A stretch of DNA of 24,183 nucleotides from positions 1-24,183 of the forward strand of contig CALGNF010000002.1 of NCBI GenBank assembly GCA_937958685.1. The letters run 5' to 3'. The translations under genes and the position numbers were made by a program. Shown piece after piece: positions 7,005 to 14,390 of the stretch (the stretch's first letter is position 1; the number at the start of each line of letters is the position of its first letter). The DNA is from an uncultured Caryophanales bacterium. Lineage in GTDB: Bacteria > Bacillota_I > Bacilli_A > Izemoplasmatales > Hujiaoplasmataceae. The notes under the pieces were generated by a model. The model searched no databases and was not told the origin of the DNA. It worked only from the letters and a program-made list of their open reading frames with translations.

Positions 7005-8588
7005 TTACGCTTCTCCTCTTCTTTGTGGTTTGGGTTGGCTTTTTCCCGAACTTTCCTTTGTTTGTCTGTCTTTCTGCGCCTGTTCGAGCACACGCTTGGC
7101 TCTGAGCAATTGCCGTTTTCGTTCTTCTTCCTCTTCGGCTTTGCTCTTTTTCTCCTGGACCTTCTGGGCTTCTTCCTCTTCGACTTCGCGCTGTTTCTCT
7201 TCGGCCTCGATCTTCTTGAGTTTCTTCAGCTCGTCCTGGAGGTTTCTCAGGTTGAGGAGGGCGATCGCCTTGTTGGTCGTGAATTGGCGCATGTCGTCGC
7301 GTTTGATTTTCTCAATCTGGCGGTAGACTTCGAGGACTTTTTCCTGGATTTGGATCCTCTCCTCGATCGATTTGCCTTCTTCGATATTGAAAGTGTATTT
7401 CACATAGTCCTCATAGACGGCGTTGGTGATCGTGTTGATCTGCTGGAAGATGATGTCGATCGATTGTTCGAGCGGGATTCCCGCTTCCTGCAGCGTCTTG
7501 AAGCGGGCGATGTTTCCGCTTCTTATTTGATCGAGATAGTATTGATTCAGCTGGTTGTTCTCGAATTCGAAATATCCTGGTTGGACATATTGGTCGCTGG
7601 ATTCATTTTTCCTGATGCGCGGCCGTTTGACTTTTCGGTATTCGTAGGGGGATTCCTGGGAAATCAGGAAGTCGTCCTCCTGATAACTCGCAATCGTCGC
7701 ATACATGACCATGAGCATGTTCTCGATGTCCTGCAGGTATTCGTCCTTGAATTCGACGTCACGTTCGAAGACATCGATGTCGTAGCCGATCCGGTCGACT
7801 TGGTCCATCAGGACCCACAGATAGTAGCACTGCCGGAAGTCGGGGTTTTTCTGGATGATGTTGGTTTTCATGATTGGCGGTGTCACAGGGGCGAACTCCC
7901 GCATCTGTTGGATGAACCAGGACATCTTGAAGTGCGTGATGGCTTTCCGCATGTGTGTCATCCGATCGAAGAGTTCCTGGTTGCGTTTGTCGATCTCGTC
8001 CCTGGGCATCGTCTGGTTGATGCGCATCGTGATGTCGTATTCGATCGAGGCCTCGTTCCATTCGATCTCCGATTTGACGTTCAGGTAATTGACATACTCG
8101 GTATGCATTTTCTTGACGATCAGGTCGTACCTTTTTTCGATGAAGATGAAGAGCTTGTCGATAAGCGAGCGCAAAAACCGATTCTCATACGTGCCGAGAT
8201 CGGCTTCGTTGTGGAATGTCAACACTTTCGAAGGCATGACGACGCCGTCCTCGTCGATCTGTTTGATCAACTGGGTATTCTGCGCCAAATGCCTGACGGT
8301 ATCCTTGTCGGTCCGTTTCGCCATCTCGACGGGAACGACCATGCTGACCTTTTGCAGGTTTTCGCGGGGGTTCCGGGTCAATTTATCAATAACGGGAATC
8401 GTACCCTCCACCGAATCCATCCATGAGTCATCGAAGATCCGACGTTCACGGCGCTCCTTTTGATACAAGGTCGTATTCCCGCTCTTAATAAGATTCATGA
8501 ACATTTTGGCGAAGTCGTCTTGTTTGTTCACTCCCACAAAAGTGGTATTAAGTTTCTTGAAGTATCGCTTTACCTCTTTTTCGTCCAT
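7005..8588 (-). CDS. DUF2357-like coiled-coil protein, partner of the AAA+ ATPase
   Basis: This 527-residue soluble protein has no signal or membrane segment. The motif GTYENRFLRSLIDKL (about residues 132-146) resembles the DUF2357 (COG1700) family, which is usually encoded next to McrB-like ATPases. The usual C-terminal PD-(D/E)xK nuclease of that family is not apparent. Instead the last ~100 residues are a highly charged Glu/Lys/Arg coiled coil ending in a basic Pro/Gln tail. The gene follows the AAA+ gene by 13 bases, and AGGAGAT precedes its ATG. In McrBC-type pairs the second protein binds and stimulates the AAA+ ring, so a regulatory or effector partner role is inferred. The family assignment is moderate. 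An unrelated scaffold protein that happens to share the motif remains possible. Confidence 0.6.
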   Translation of the reverse strand: MDEKEVKRYFKKLNTTFVGVNKQDDFAKMFMNLIKSGNTTLYQKERRERRIFDDSWMDSVEGTIPVIDKLTRNPRENLQKVSMVVPVEMAKRTDKDTVRHLAQNTQLIKQIDEDGVVMPSKVLTFHNEADLGTYENRFLRSLIDKLFIFIEKRYDLIVKKMHTEYVNYLNVKSEIEWNEASIEYDITMRINQTMPRDEIDKRNQELFDRMTHMRKAITHFKMSWFIQQMREFAPVTPPIMKTNIIQKNPDFRQCYYLWVLMDQVDRIGYDIDVFERDVEFKDEYLQDIENMLMVMYATIASYQEDDFLISQESPYEYRKVKRPRIRKNESSDQYVQPGYFEFENNQLNQYYLDQIRSGNIARFKTLQEAGIPLEQSIDIIFQQINTITNAVYEDYVKYTFNIEEGKSIEERIQIQEKVLEVYRQIEKIKRDDMRQFTTNKAIALLNLRNLQDELKKLKKIEAEEKQREVEEEEAQKVQEKKSKAEEEEERKRQLLRAKRVLEQAQKDRQTKESSGKSQPKPQRRGEA

Positions 8589-8601
8589 ATCGGTTCATCT
8601 C

Positions 8602-10254
8602 CTACATCTGTTTCTTGAGGAGTCTGATGAATTTGACGGATTCCTGGAACCCGTTCTTGCCAAAGATCTTGAAGATCTGGTTGATCAGCTGATCAAGTTC
8701 ATCTTGAAGAAACGCCAGGTTGAGGCTTTCGAACTTGCGCAGGACCTTGTTGGCGAAAATGTAGTCAAAGCCGTCCTCTTCGGTGCCGCCGGCGGCGACG
8801 TAGACGGGAACGAATTTGTGAAGTTGGACCATGATCCGGTTGCCGAAGGCAATCTTGAAGTTGGCCTGGACGTATTTGTCGAGCATCGTGAACTTGGCGA
8901 GGAGGTCTTGGGAAATCGGATACTTGTAGAAAGCCTCATCGAAGAGCTCTTGCAGATAAGATGCCGAGATCTGGATTGGTTCGGTATCGGGGGCCTGGAA
9001 GTATTCGCCTTTGGACTCGAACTCGAGGGCGATGGCGCGATCATAGACTTTATCGGTGATCGTGAAGGTCGAGTCGTCTTTATTGGCGGTGCCGACGAAC
9101 CAAACGTTCGATGGAACCGTGATCTTGCCATTGATGACTTTCAAGGGGTCGCTGGGTTTCGCGTCTGGAACCAGATCGATTTTCCATTCGGAGGGATCCG
9201 GCATTTCCAAAATCGAGAGAAACTCGGCGAAGTAATATTCGATTCGGGCGAGGTTCATCTCATCAAGGACGATCAGATTGATATCTTTTCTGTAGGTGGC
9301 CTCATACAAAGCTTTCAGGAAGTCGGTCTCGTTGAAGCGCTTGGTGAACTCGTTTAAGTATCCAAGCATTTCAGCACGATCCCGCCATGAGGGCTGCACG
9401 GAGATCATCGCGGCGTTGTTGGAAAAATAGCGGGACATTGCGTAGGGCAACGAGGTTTTCCCGGTACCGGAAATGCCTTCAAGGATCATGACCTTGGAGG
9501 CGGCCATGCCCGCAAAGAACAGGGCGATCATTTTCTTGGTATAGTAGAGTTTCATTTTGGAGGAAGCGAAATTGACAAAACCTTCGACCAGTTCCGGAAG
9601 CGTCAGAAAATCTTTTTCTTCCATGTAGACATGGGTGTCCTTGCCGGCGTATTCCTTGTCGACTTGGATCAGTTTGACAAAGCGGGATGGTCCGACCGGT
9701 CCCTGGGGGGTTGAATCCTGGGACTTTCGCGGCTCGCCATCCCCACGGATGGGTACTCCGGATGGAAGTTGGGCTTCGGCGGTCGCAAATGCCGGTTGTA
9801 GTTTTTGGCCTCTGGAAACCGGCCCGGTGATGATTTTCTCCGATGGTTCACCGGTTGAGGCATTGATGCCGAGTTGTGAGACTTTGAGGGCCATGATCTG
9901 GTTCTTTTCTTCGATCAAAGCCACGACTTTGTCATTGAGAAGCGCGATTTCCTCGATCAGTTCGTTCTTTTCGATCTCCACTCTACGAAATGAAGCGTAT
10001 TTATTAAACCAAATGATGAGTTTGGCGATGATAAACAAAACAAGCGCCAAATTGAGGACTACCGTAACGGCGACCATTGTCCATGACAAAGGTGTGAAAT
10101 CACCTCGTTCCGCCATTAACAGATCATAGTAGGATTTGAGGTTGTCGCCGATTCTCACCAAAATACCTTTCCAGATGCCTTCAGAAAAGAACACTTTGAT
10201 GTCGTCCCAGATGTACCGGAACAATTCGACGTAGAAACGCGAGAATTCGTTCAT
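8602..10254 (-). CDS. Membrane-anchored McrB-like AAA+ ATPase
   Basis: This 550-residue protein has an amphipathic N-terminus, one clear membrane helix at about 56-83, a short coiled coil at about 90-125, a Pro/Gly-rich linker to about 190, then an AAA+ domain of the McrB / AAA_5 type. Visible are Walker A EGISGTGKTS with Lys266, Walker B LIVLDEMNLARIEYY with Asp331-Glu332, sensor 1 GTANKDD near Asn391 and a DRA arginine near 406. DEMNLA-x-x-EYYF is characteristic of McrB relatives. The GTP-associated MNTAD motif of McrB itself is replaced by TANKD, so ATP is the likelier nucleotide. There is no DNA-binding domain. An in-frame stop just upstream fixes the ATG start. The gene lies between a SipW peptidase and a DUF2357-like partner, in an operon of exported proteins. 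It is probably a remodelling or assembly motor at the inner face of the membrane (inference). Confidence 0.85.
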   Translation of the reverse strand: MNEFSRFYVELFRYIWDDIKVFFSEGIWKGILVRIGDNLKSYYDLLMAERGDFTPLSWTMVAVTVVLNLALVLFIIAKLIIWFNKYASFRRVEIEKNELIEEIALLNDKVVALIEEKNQIMALKVSQLGINASTGEPSEKIITGPVSRGQKLQPAFATAEAQLPSGVPIRGDGEPRKSQDSTPQGPVGPSRFVKLIQVDKEYAGKDTHVYMEEKDFLTLPELVEGFVNFASSKMKLYYTKKMIALFFAGMAASKVMILEGISGTGKTSLPYAMSRYFSNNAAMISVQPSWRDRAEMLGYLNEFTKRFNETDFLKALYEATYRKDINLIVLDEMNLARIEYYFAEFLSILEMPDPSEWKIDLVPDAKPSDPLKVINGKITVPSNVWFVGTANKDDSTFTITDKVYDRAIALEFESKGEYFQAPDTEPIQISASYLQELFDEAFYKYPISQDLLAKFTMLDKYVQANFKIAFGNRIMVQLHKFVPVYVAAGGTEEDGFDYIFANKVLRKFESLNLAFLQDELDQLINQIFKIFGKNGFQESVKFIRLLKKQM

Positions 10255-10306
10255 CCTTCAAATCCACCTCCTCGCAAACGCTTGTAGGTCTTGATATCAG
10301 GTTGTA

Positions 10307-11029
10307 TCAGCTTTTGTCCGCCTCGTTCTCCTTGGCGGCTTTTTCGGCCATTTCCTTTTCGAGTTGCAGCTTGGCAATCGCGATGGCTTCAGCCTGTAGC
10401 TTTTCCTTGTCTCCAACGTGTTTCTCAAGTTGGTATTGGGAGTAGATCTTTGTGAATTTGACGATTTCATACACAAGGAAAGCCAAGCACGGCAAGACGA
10501 TGAATAGGAGGAAACCGGTCGATGACTTCAAGAAATCGATGGTGTTGTCAATAATGATTCCCATTGATGGCCACGATGTTCCAGTCCATACACCAACAAT
10601 TTCGGCTCCGACTTTTTGTTCTACAGAATTTTCAGGAGCATTGTCTCCTATTACATCAAACCAATAGATACCATTTTGTTCACGAATATCTTTCACAGTA
10701 TGAGTGTTGAAGAAAGTGATAACACCTTGTTCTGTTGTTCGGCTCGCAACGAAAGTAACAACTAGTTTATCGCCGTTATTAAATCTTTCGATCAAATCAT
10801 CGAATTCAAAGTTGGTATTGATAAATATGAGATCTCCCTGATCGAATGTCGGAGACATGGAGTCAGATTGGACTGTAAGCGCAGAAATCCCAAAAACCGA
10901 TGTCATGTTGTTTTCTCTTTCTGAGAACAAAGTGACAGTGGAATACAGTACAATCGTCAGAAGGACAACCCAGAAAACAATATTGCCTACAATTTTCCAG
11001 GTCTTCTTCCGTTTCGCTGCCTTATCCAT
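10307..11029 (-). CDS. sipW: SipW-type signal peptidase I (first copy in the operon)
   Basis: This 240-residue membrane signal peptidase has an N-terminal helix (about 14-35), catalytic Ser57 in QSDSMSP, the predicted base His110 in FFNTHTV, a box-E-like segment GDNAPENS, and a C-terminal membrane helix. A long Lys/Glu/Ala-rich cytoplasmic coiled tail follows. Ser-His rather than Ser-Lys makes it the SipW/ER type. The ATG at 11029 is chosen because GAGGAG lies exactly eight bases upstream; a GTG at 11038 would abut that site. It is the natural processing enzyme for the three surface proteins encoded upstream. Base composition is clearly more AT-rich than in the flanking ABC transporter and AAA+ genes, and a 200-base gap with promoter-like elements precedes it. 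Confidence 0.92.
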   Translation of the reverse strand: MDKAAKRKKTWKIVGNIVFWVVLLTIVLYSTVTLFSERENNMTSVFGISALTVQSDSMSPTFDQGDLIFINTNFEFDDLIERFNNGDKLVVTFVASRTTEQGVITFFNTHTVKDIREQNGIYWFDVIGDNAPENSVEQKVGAEIVGVWTGTSWPSMGIIIDNTIDFLKSSTGFLLFIVLPCLAFLVYEIVKFTKIYSQYQLEKHVGDKEKLQAEAIAIAKLQLEKEMAEKAAKENEADKS

Positions 11030-11049
11030 AGAACACACTCCTCAATAAT

Positions 11050-11082
11050 AAGTTATCGTGTTTAACACTAACTTATATTATA
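11050..11082 (-). promoter_or_regulatory. Possible internal promoter and palindrome upstream of sipW
   Basis: Within the AT-rich gap 11030-11228 the minus strand carries TATAAT (11082-11077) without a convincing -35 box. Just downstream is a near-palindrome (11050-11074): arms AAGTTA...TAACTT enclose GTGTT/AACAC, with a two-base TC interruption. It could be an operator at the start of an internal transcript or an RNA hairpin. The rest of the gap shows another TATAAT-like word (near 11142-11147) and no open frame of interest. Confidence 0.35.
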
Positions 11083-11228
11083 GCGTATTTAATGGAATAA
11101 TACAGCACCATTTAGATATTTTCATCCATTATAACCGCTGATTAAGGGCAAATTCGTCTTTCAAATAGCAAGATAGCGATAATTCCTAGTTTGTATTCTA
11201 ATTGTATTGCTTGTTAGTATAAGTGAAG

Positions 11229-12395
11229 TTAGTAATCATCATATTCGATTTTTAAAGAGAAGTCGACAGTCATATTACCAGAAATGATATTGTTATTTGC
11301 ATGCTCATCCCAACCTTCGATAAAAATAGTAATTGTTAGGAGTTGTGGCTCGTGTTGCCGGAGCAAAGTTATTGTTGTGCCTGGATCTGCTGCGACGCCA
11401 TATTTTCCTTGTAAAGATGACAAATCATTAGCATTATCAAGATTGTTTCTAAAGCCTGCTGGATCATATCCGACCATTCCGGGTCTAAACGTAAAATTAT
11501 AATCCAACCCACTGACAATGTACTCGTCTCCATTATTCTCGATTCCATCTGGATCGACAGTCATGTCGGTATTGGCATAAATCAATGGATTTGCTGGACG
11601 ATAGCCGAATTGAGCGATGGTTTCATTGAAAGAGGCTCGATTGGCGATAATCCTGTCTGAAAGTTGAGATCCTGTTAATGTTTGTGCATCAACGGTATAT
11701 TGCGCTGTGTTTTCATAGTAGCCTGATAGATATCCCGTTGCTTGAACCGACATTCTGGCTGATCCATGAATAGATTCAAACAGATATCTTGGTCCAGTAG
11801 TGCTAATAATTAAACTATTCAGATACAAGGGTATGGTTCCTGCTGCTTGTGACATGACCCAAAACTTCAACTGAATGACACCGCCGTGGGGGCTATTGAT
11901 CTGGCCGCCGTTTCCAACAGACCATGTTTCTGTGAGTTCATCAAATGTACCAACATACCTGTTGGCGTTGATAGGAGACAAGGAACGTGTGTGGTCTGAC
12001 AGGTCAACATTAGTGAACCGGTTGAATTGATCGCCATGGACAGTTGTGTAAGTAGGATCAATAACCGTAACCGGTGTCAATTCCCACGCATGAAGGCGAT
12101 ATCCAAAGTCGATATCTTCGGGGTTACTCGGATTATAATCAAAAAAATCATTGGTTAGAAGTTGATAATAACTTGACGGAACAAGATTACTGCTGTATCC
12201 AAGATAATTGAACTCGGCATCAGCATCAGCCAATTTTATCAGGACCGATTTAAAAGCTTTGACATTAACTGTTATTTCTTTAAGTTCTACGGTTTGGGAA
12301 GTGGTGAACCAAGCATATGTTGTACCCGCAGTAACTGCGAACGCAAAGATAAGAACAACTGCCGTCAATAGCATCTTTTTCTTTATCTCTCTCAT
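11229..12395 (-). CDS. SipW-dependent-type surface protein, large
   Basis: This 388-residue exported protein starts MREIKKKMLLTAVV. Its signal hydrophobic segment ends in GTTYAWFTTSQ, a SipW-type cleavage region. The mature protein is Asn/Asp/Tyr/Thr-rich and predicted beta-rich. Two segments are shared with the next protein upstream: IQLKFWVMSQA in the middle, and TIFIEGWDEHANNNIISG followed by alternating hydrophobic strands at the C-terminus. The start is set at 12395 because GGAGAG precedes it at good spacing. Base composition is AT-rich relative to the window. It is a paralogue of the 12554-13444 product and probably a co-assembling fibre or surface-layer subunit (inference). Confidence 0.75.
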   Translation of the reverse strand: MREIKKKMLLTAVVLIFAFAVTAGTTYAWFTTSQTVELKEITVNVKAFKSVLIKLADADAEFNYLGYSSNLVPSSYYQLLTNDFFDYNPSNPEDIDFGYRLHAWELTPVTVIDPTYTTVHGDQFNRFTNVDLSDHTRSLSPINANRYVGTFDELTETWSVGNGGQINSPHGGVIQLKFWVMSQAAGTIPLYLNSLIISTTGPRYLFESIHGSARMSVQATGYLSGYYENTAQYTVDAQTLTGSQLSDRIIANRASFNETIAQFGYRPANPLIYANTDMTVDPDGIENNGDEYIVSGLDYNFTFRPGMVGYDPAGFRNNLDNANDLSSLQGKYGVAADPGTTITLLRQHEPQLLTITIFIEGWDEHANNNIISGNMTVDFSLKIEYDDY

Positions 12396-12425
12396 GTGCA
12401 ATCTCTCCATCTCTTGATTCGTACA

Positions 12426-12479
12426 TTGAGGGGTTTTTCAAAGCACGCTGTAGGAAAACGTACTTTAAAAAACCCTCAA
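12426..12479 (-). other. Long imperfect hairpin between two surface-protein genes
   Basis: Arms 12431-12447 and 12459-12475 pair over 17 positions with two wobbles around an 11-base loop. TTGAG and CTCAA just outside extend the stem with one bulge. The T6 inside the left arm (read on the minus strand) directly follows GAGGG, so partial termination after the adjoining hairpin (12484-12516) is possible. With that second hairpin it could adjust expression between the two surface-protein genes. Confidence 0.6.
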
Positions 12480-12483
12480 GGGG

Positions 12484-12516
12484 GACACAACCCAGGAGCG
12501 ATGCCTGGGTTGTGTC
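12484..12516 (-). other. Perfect 13-bp stem-loop downstream of the second surface-protein gene
   Basis: GACACAACCCAGG (12484-12496) and its exact reverse complement (12504-12516) enclose a seven-base loop. On the minus strand it lies 37 bases after the stop of the 12554-13444 gene. The next T-run comes only about nine bases later, after CCCTTGAGGG, so it is not a standard terminator. It may be an attenuator or an mRNA-stabilising hairpin protecting the upstream message. Confidence 0.75.
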
Positions 12517-12553
12517 TAATCTGTAACTTGATTAAGAAATTTTCAGATAATCA

Positions 12554-13444
12554 TTAAGGAGCAATCGTGAAGTTGAAGCTTACTTTGAGGCTACCGGCGA
12601 TAATATCGTTAGATGCATCTTCATCCCAGCCTTCAATGAAAATCTCAACGGTCACGAGAAGGGGAGTATTGGATGTCAAAGCTGCGATTACAGAAGCACT
12701 ATCTCCGTGAGCAGTTCCCACAGCGAATGCTGCGTTCTCTTCGAGAACAGTATCAGGATATGTGTCAGTCTCATCCTCGTTCGGAGTTCCTACAAAAGTA
12801 AAGAGATAATCCATGTCAGCGCCATAAAGATAACCAGTTTGAGATCCACCACCAGCGGGATAAGTTCCATCACGTGTGATTGCCAATCTTGTTGAATTAG
12901 CTATCATTGCATCAACATCGACGAATGTCGTGGTTCCTTCAACAAGGGGACTGGTTATCCGAAGGTTCTTCGATGATTCTGCCTGAGACATAACCCAGAA
13001 CTTAAGTCTGATGATGTGGCCTTGCTCTGCCACTCCACCAAAATTGTTGTTGACGACTACGCCTGTCGGTGAGAGAACTCTTGTTTCCATGTTCATTATC
13101 TTCAACGACGCTGGTTCAACCGAAGCGTAATCCGCCGAAATTGCTGAAACGGGAAGGAGGTGCCAACTGCCAATGTTAGCATAATCAGTGCCGACAAAAT
13201 CATCATAGATAATGGTTTGCTTGTATGCGCTTGGATCTTGATGTGAGGCATACTGGGATTGGGTGGCATCAAAAGCGGCAAATTTCACGAGCAAAGAGTC
13301 TTGGGCTTGGATGTTGAATTCTGGTACCGCTACTGCATTGGTGGCTGTTACAGTGAACCAGGCAAAGGTCGAGCCGATCGTGGCGACCAGTGCGAAGAGC
13401 AATACAACAGCTGACATAATGACTTTCATTTTTAGTGCTTTCAT
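12554..13444 (-). CDS. SipW-dependent-type surface protein (probable major subunit)
   Basis: This 296-residue exported protein has the signal MKALKMKVIMSAVVLLFALV, ending in GSTFAWFTVTAT, an exemplary SipW-type signal of the TasA/camelysin kind. The mature protein contains IRLKFWVMSQAES in the middle and, at the C-terminus, VEIFIEGWDEDASNDIIAGS followed by alternating strands. Both are shared with the 11229-12395 product, and the C-terminal block is also shared in degenerate form with the 13499-14281 product. A strong AAAGGAG precedes the ATG. The strong ribosome site and the hairpins after the gene suggest it is the abundantly made member, but this is inference. Confidence 0.78.
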   Translation of the reverse strand: MKALKMKVIMSAVVLLFALVATIGSTFAWFTVTATNAVAVPEFNIQAQDSLLVKFAAFDATQSQYASHQDPSAYKQTIIYDDFVGTDYANIGSWHLLPVSAISADYASVEPASLKIMNMETRVLSPTGVVVNNNFGGVAEQGHIIRLKFWVMSQAESSKNLRITSPLVEGTTTFVDVDAMIANSTRLAITRDGTYPAGGGSQTGYLYGADMDYLFTFVGTPNEDETDTYPDTVLEENAAFAVGTAHGDSASVIAALTSNTPLLVTVEIFIEGWDEDASNDIIAGSLKVSFNFTIAP

Positions 13445-13498
13445 TTTATTCTTCTCCTTTTATATTTTTTGTTTTCTTATTTGGTTTTGCGTTGCACC

Positions 13499-14281
13499 CT
13501 AGGTAGTAGTGGGAAACTCGTTCTCGTCATAGATGAAGGTGATGTTGAAGACCATTTCCATCTTGACGCCCCCGCCGATGATGTCATTGTTGTGATCGGC
13601 GTCTTCACCCTCGTACCAGACCATCACGGTGATCTTGATGGCTTCTTCCGGTTTGAAGGCGGCAAAGTTTAATTGGAAGATGTCGTATTCTCCGGCCCAG
13701 GGTTCCGTCTCGGGTTCTGGTTCTCCCGGATTGCGGCCCCTTTCGGATTGGACACGGGCATACGTTGTGCCCACGTCGTTTACGATCAGCCGGAGTCTTA
13801 TCGATTCTTCGGCACCTCTTGTCGCTGAGACGAGTGTTGCGGTGGCCTGTAGGTCCACGACCCTGATGCCCTGGTTGGCGAGGAAGAACGTATAGGCGAG
13901 ATAGGATGCGCCGTTGTTTGGCCCATAGACGCTCGATGCTTCGGCGTCCGAGGGGAGACAAACGGGATCTCCGATGTCGTAATACGAGTATTCCGTGCCG
14001 CAGAACTGGGTCATGCCGTCGGCGTTTGTGACCTTCTCGGCGTTAAGCCTGGGGGAGAATATCGGGTTGTCAGGATCCTTATAGAGCGATATGCCCGCCT
14101 GATAATCCCGCTTGTCTACCCGGAAAGTGAAGTTGCCCACCACTTCCCCGTAATACGAGATAGCAAACACGACGAAGGTCAGAACTGCACTCACAACGAT
14201 TCCGAAACGACTGAATCTGGCGACTTTGGTAGCTCTGGAAGCGTAGACGATGCGTTCGGCTAGTTTAGCTTTTCGGCTCAT
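13499..14281 (-). CDS. Membrane-anchored or exported protein sharing the surface-protein C-terminal motif
   Basis: This protein of about 260 residues starts MSRKAKLAERIVYASRA, with a long basic N-terminal region followed by one hydrophobic segment (about residues 27-48, VVSAVLTFVVFAISYYG). The usual A-W-F after the core is absent, so it may be cleaved differently or remain anchored. The outside part has an FCGTEYSYYDIGDPVCLP segment with two cysteines that could form a disulphide. It ends with ITVMVWYEGEDADHNNDIIGGG, the same motif as in the next two proteins. The frame is open to 14356. ATGs at 14293 and 14281 both follow GGGAGGG; 14281 is preferred, since spacing from 14293 would be almost nil, though 12 bases is long. 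As first gene after the riboswitch it may be a nucleator or anchor (inference). Confidence 0.65.
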   Translation of the reverse strand: MSRKAKLAERIVYASRATKVARFSRFGIVVSAVLTFVVFAISYYGEVVGNFTFRVDKRDYQAGISLYKDPDNPIFSPRLNAEKVTNADGMTQFCGTEYSYYDIGDPVCLPSDAEASSVYGPNNGASYLAYTFFLANQGIRVVDLQATATLVSATRGAEESIRLRLIVNDVGTTYARVQSERGRNPGEPEPETEPWAGEYDIFQLNFAAFKPEEAIKITVMVWYEGEDADHNNDIIGGGVKMEMVFNITFIYDENEFPTTT

Positions 14282-14315
14282 GTCGCGAGGCATCCCTCCC
14301 TTGTCTTTAATTGTC

Positions 14316-14371
14316 GTGGCTTCTTCTTCCCGTTTGGGATAAAAAAAAGCCACCATCTTTCGCGAATGTGG
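14316..14371 (-). promoter_or_regulatory. Two mutually exclusive hairpins, one terminator-like, between riboswitch and first gene
   Basis: On the minus strand CCACAT (14371-14366) can pair with AT-G-GTGG (bases down to 14350), directly followed by C and eight T residues (14348-14341), which resembles an intrinsic terminator. The GTGGC part of that stem can instead pair with GCCAC: the arms AAGCCAC and GTGGCTT (plus-strand 14347-14353 and 14316-14322) form a perfect 7-bp stem. The two foldings cannot coexist. The ribosome site (about 14294-14300) is outside both. Confidence 0.45.
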
Positions 14372-14390
14372 TTTCGTTTAGATATTTCCG

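Noticed and set aside
6813..8426. 537-residue plus-strand open frame
   Set aside because: Antisense to the coiled-coil partner and an exported-protein gene. Its low-complexity Phe/Leu/Asp runs mirror the Lys/Glu coiled coil on the other strand.
7005..10254. Reading the AAA+/DUF2357 pair as a classical McrBC restriction system
   Set aside because: There is no DNA-binding domain, no visible nuclease motif and no methyltransferase nearby. The ATPase has a membrane anchor, and the neighbours are export genes. A defence role is not excluded but is less likely.
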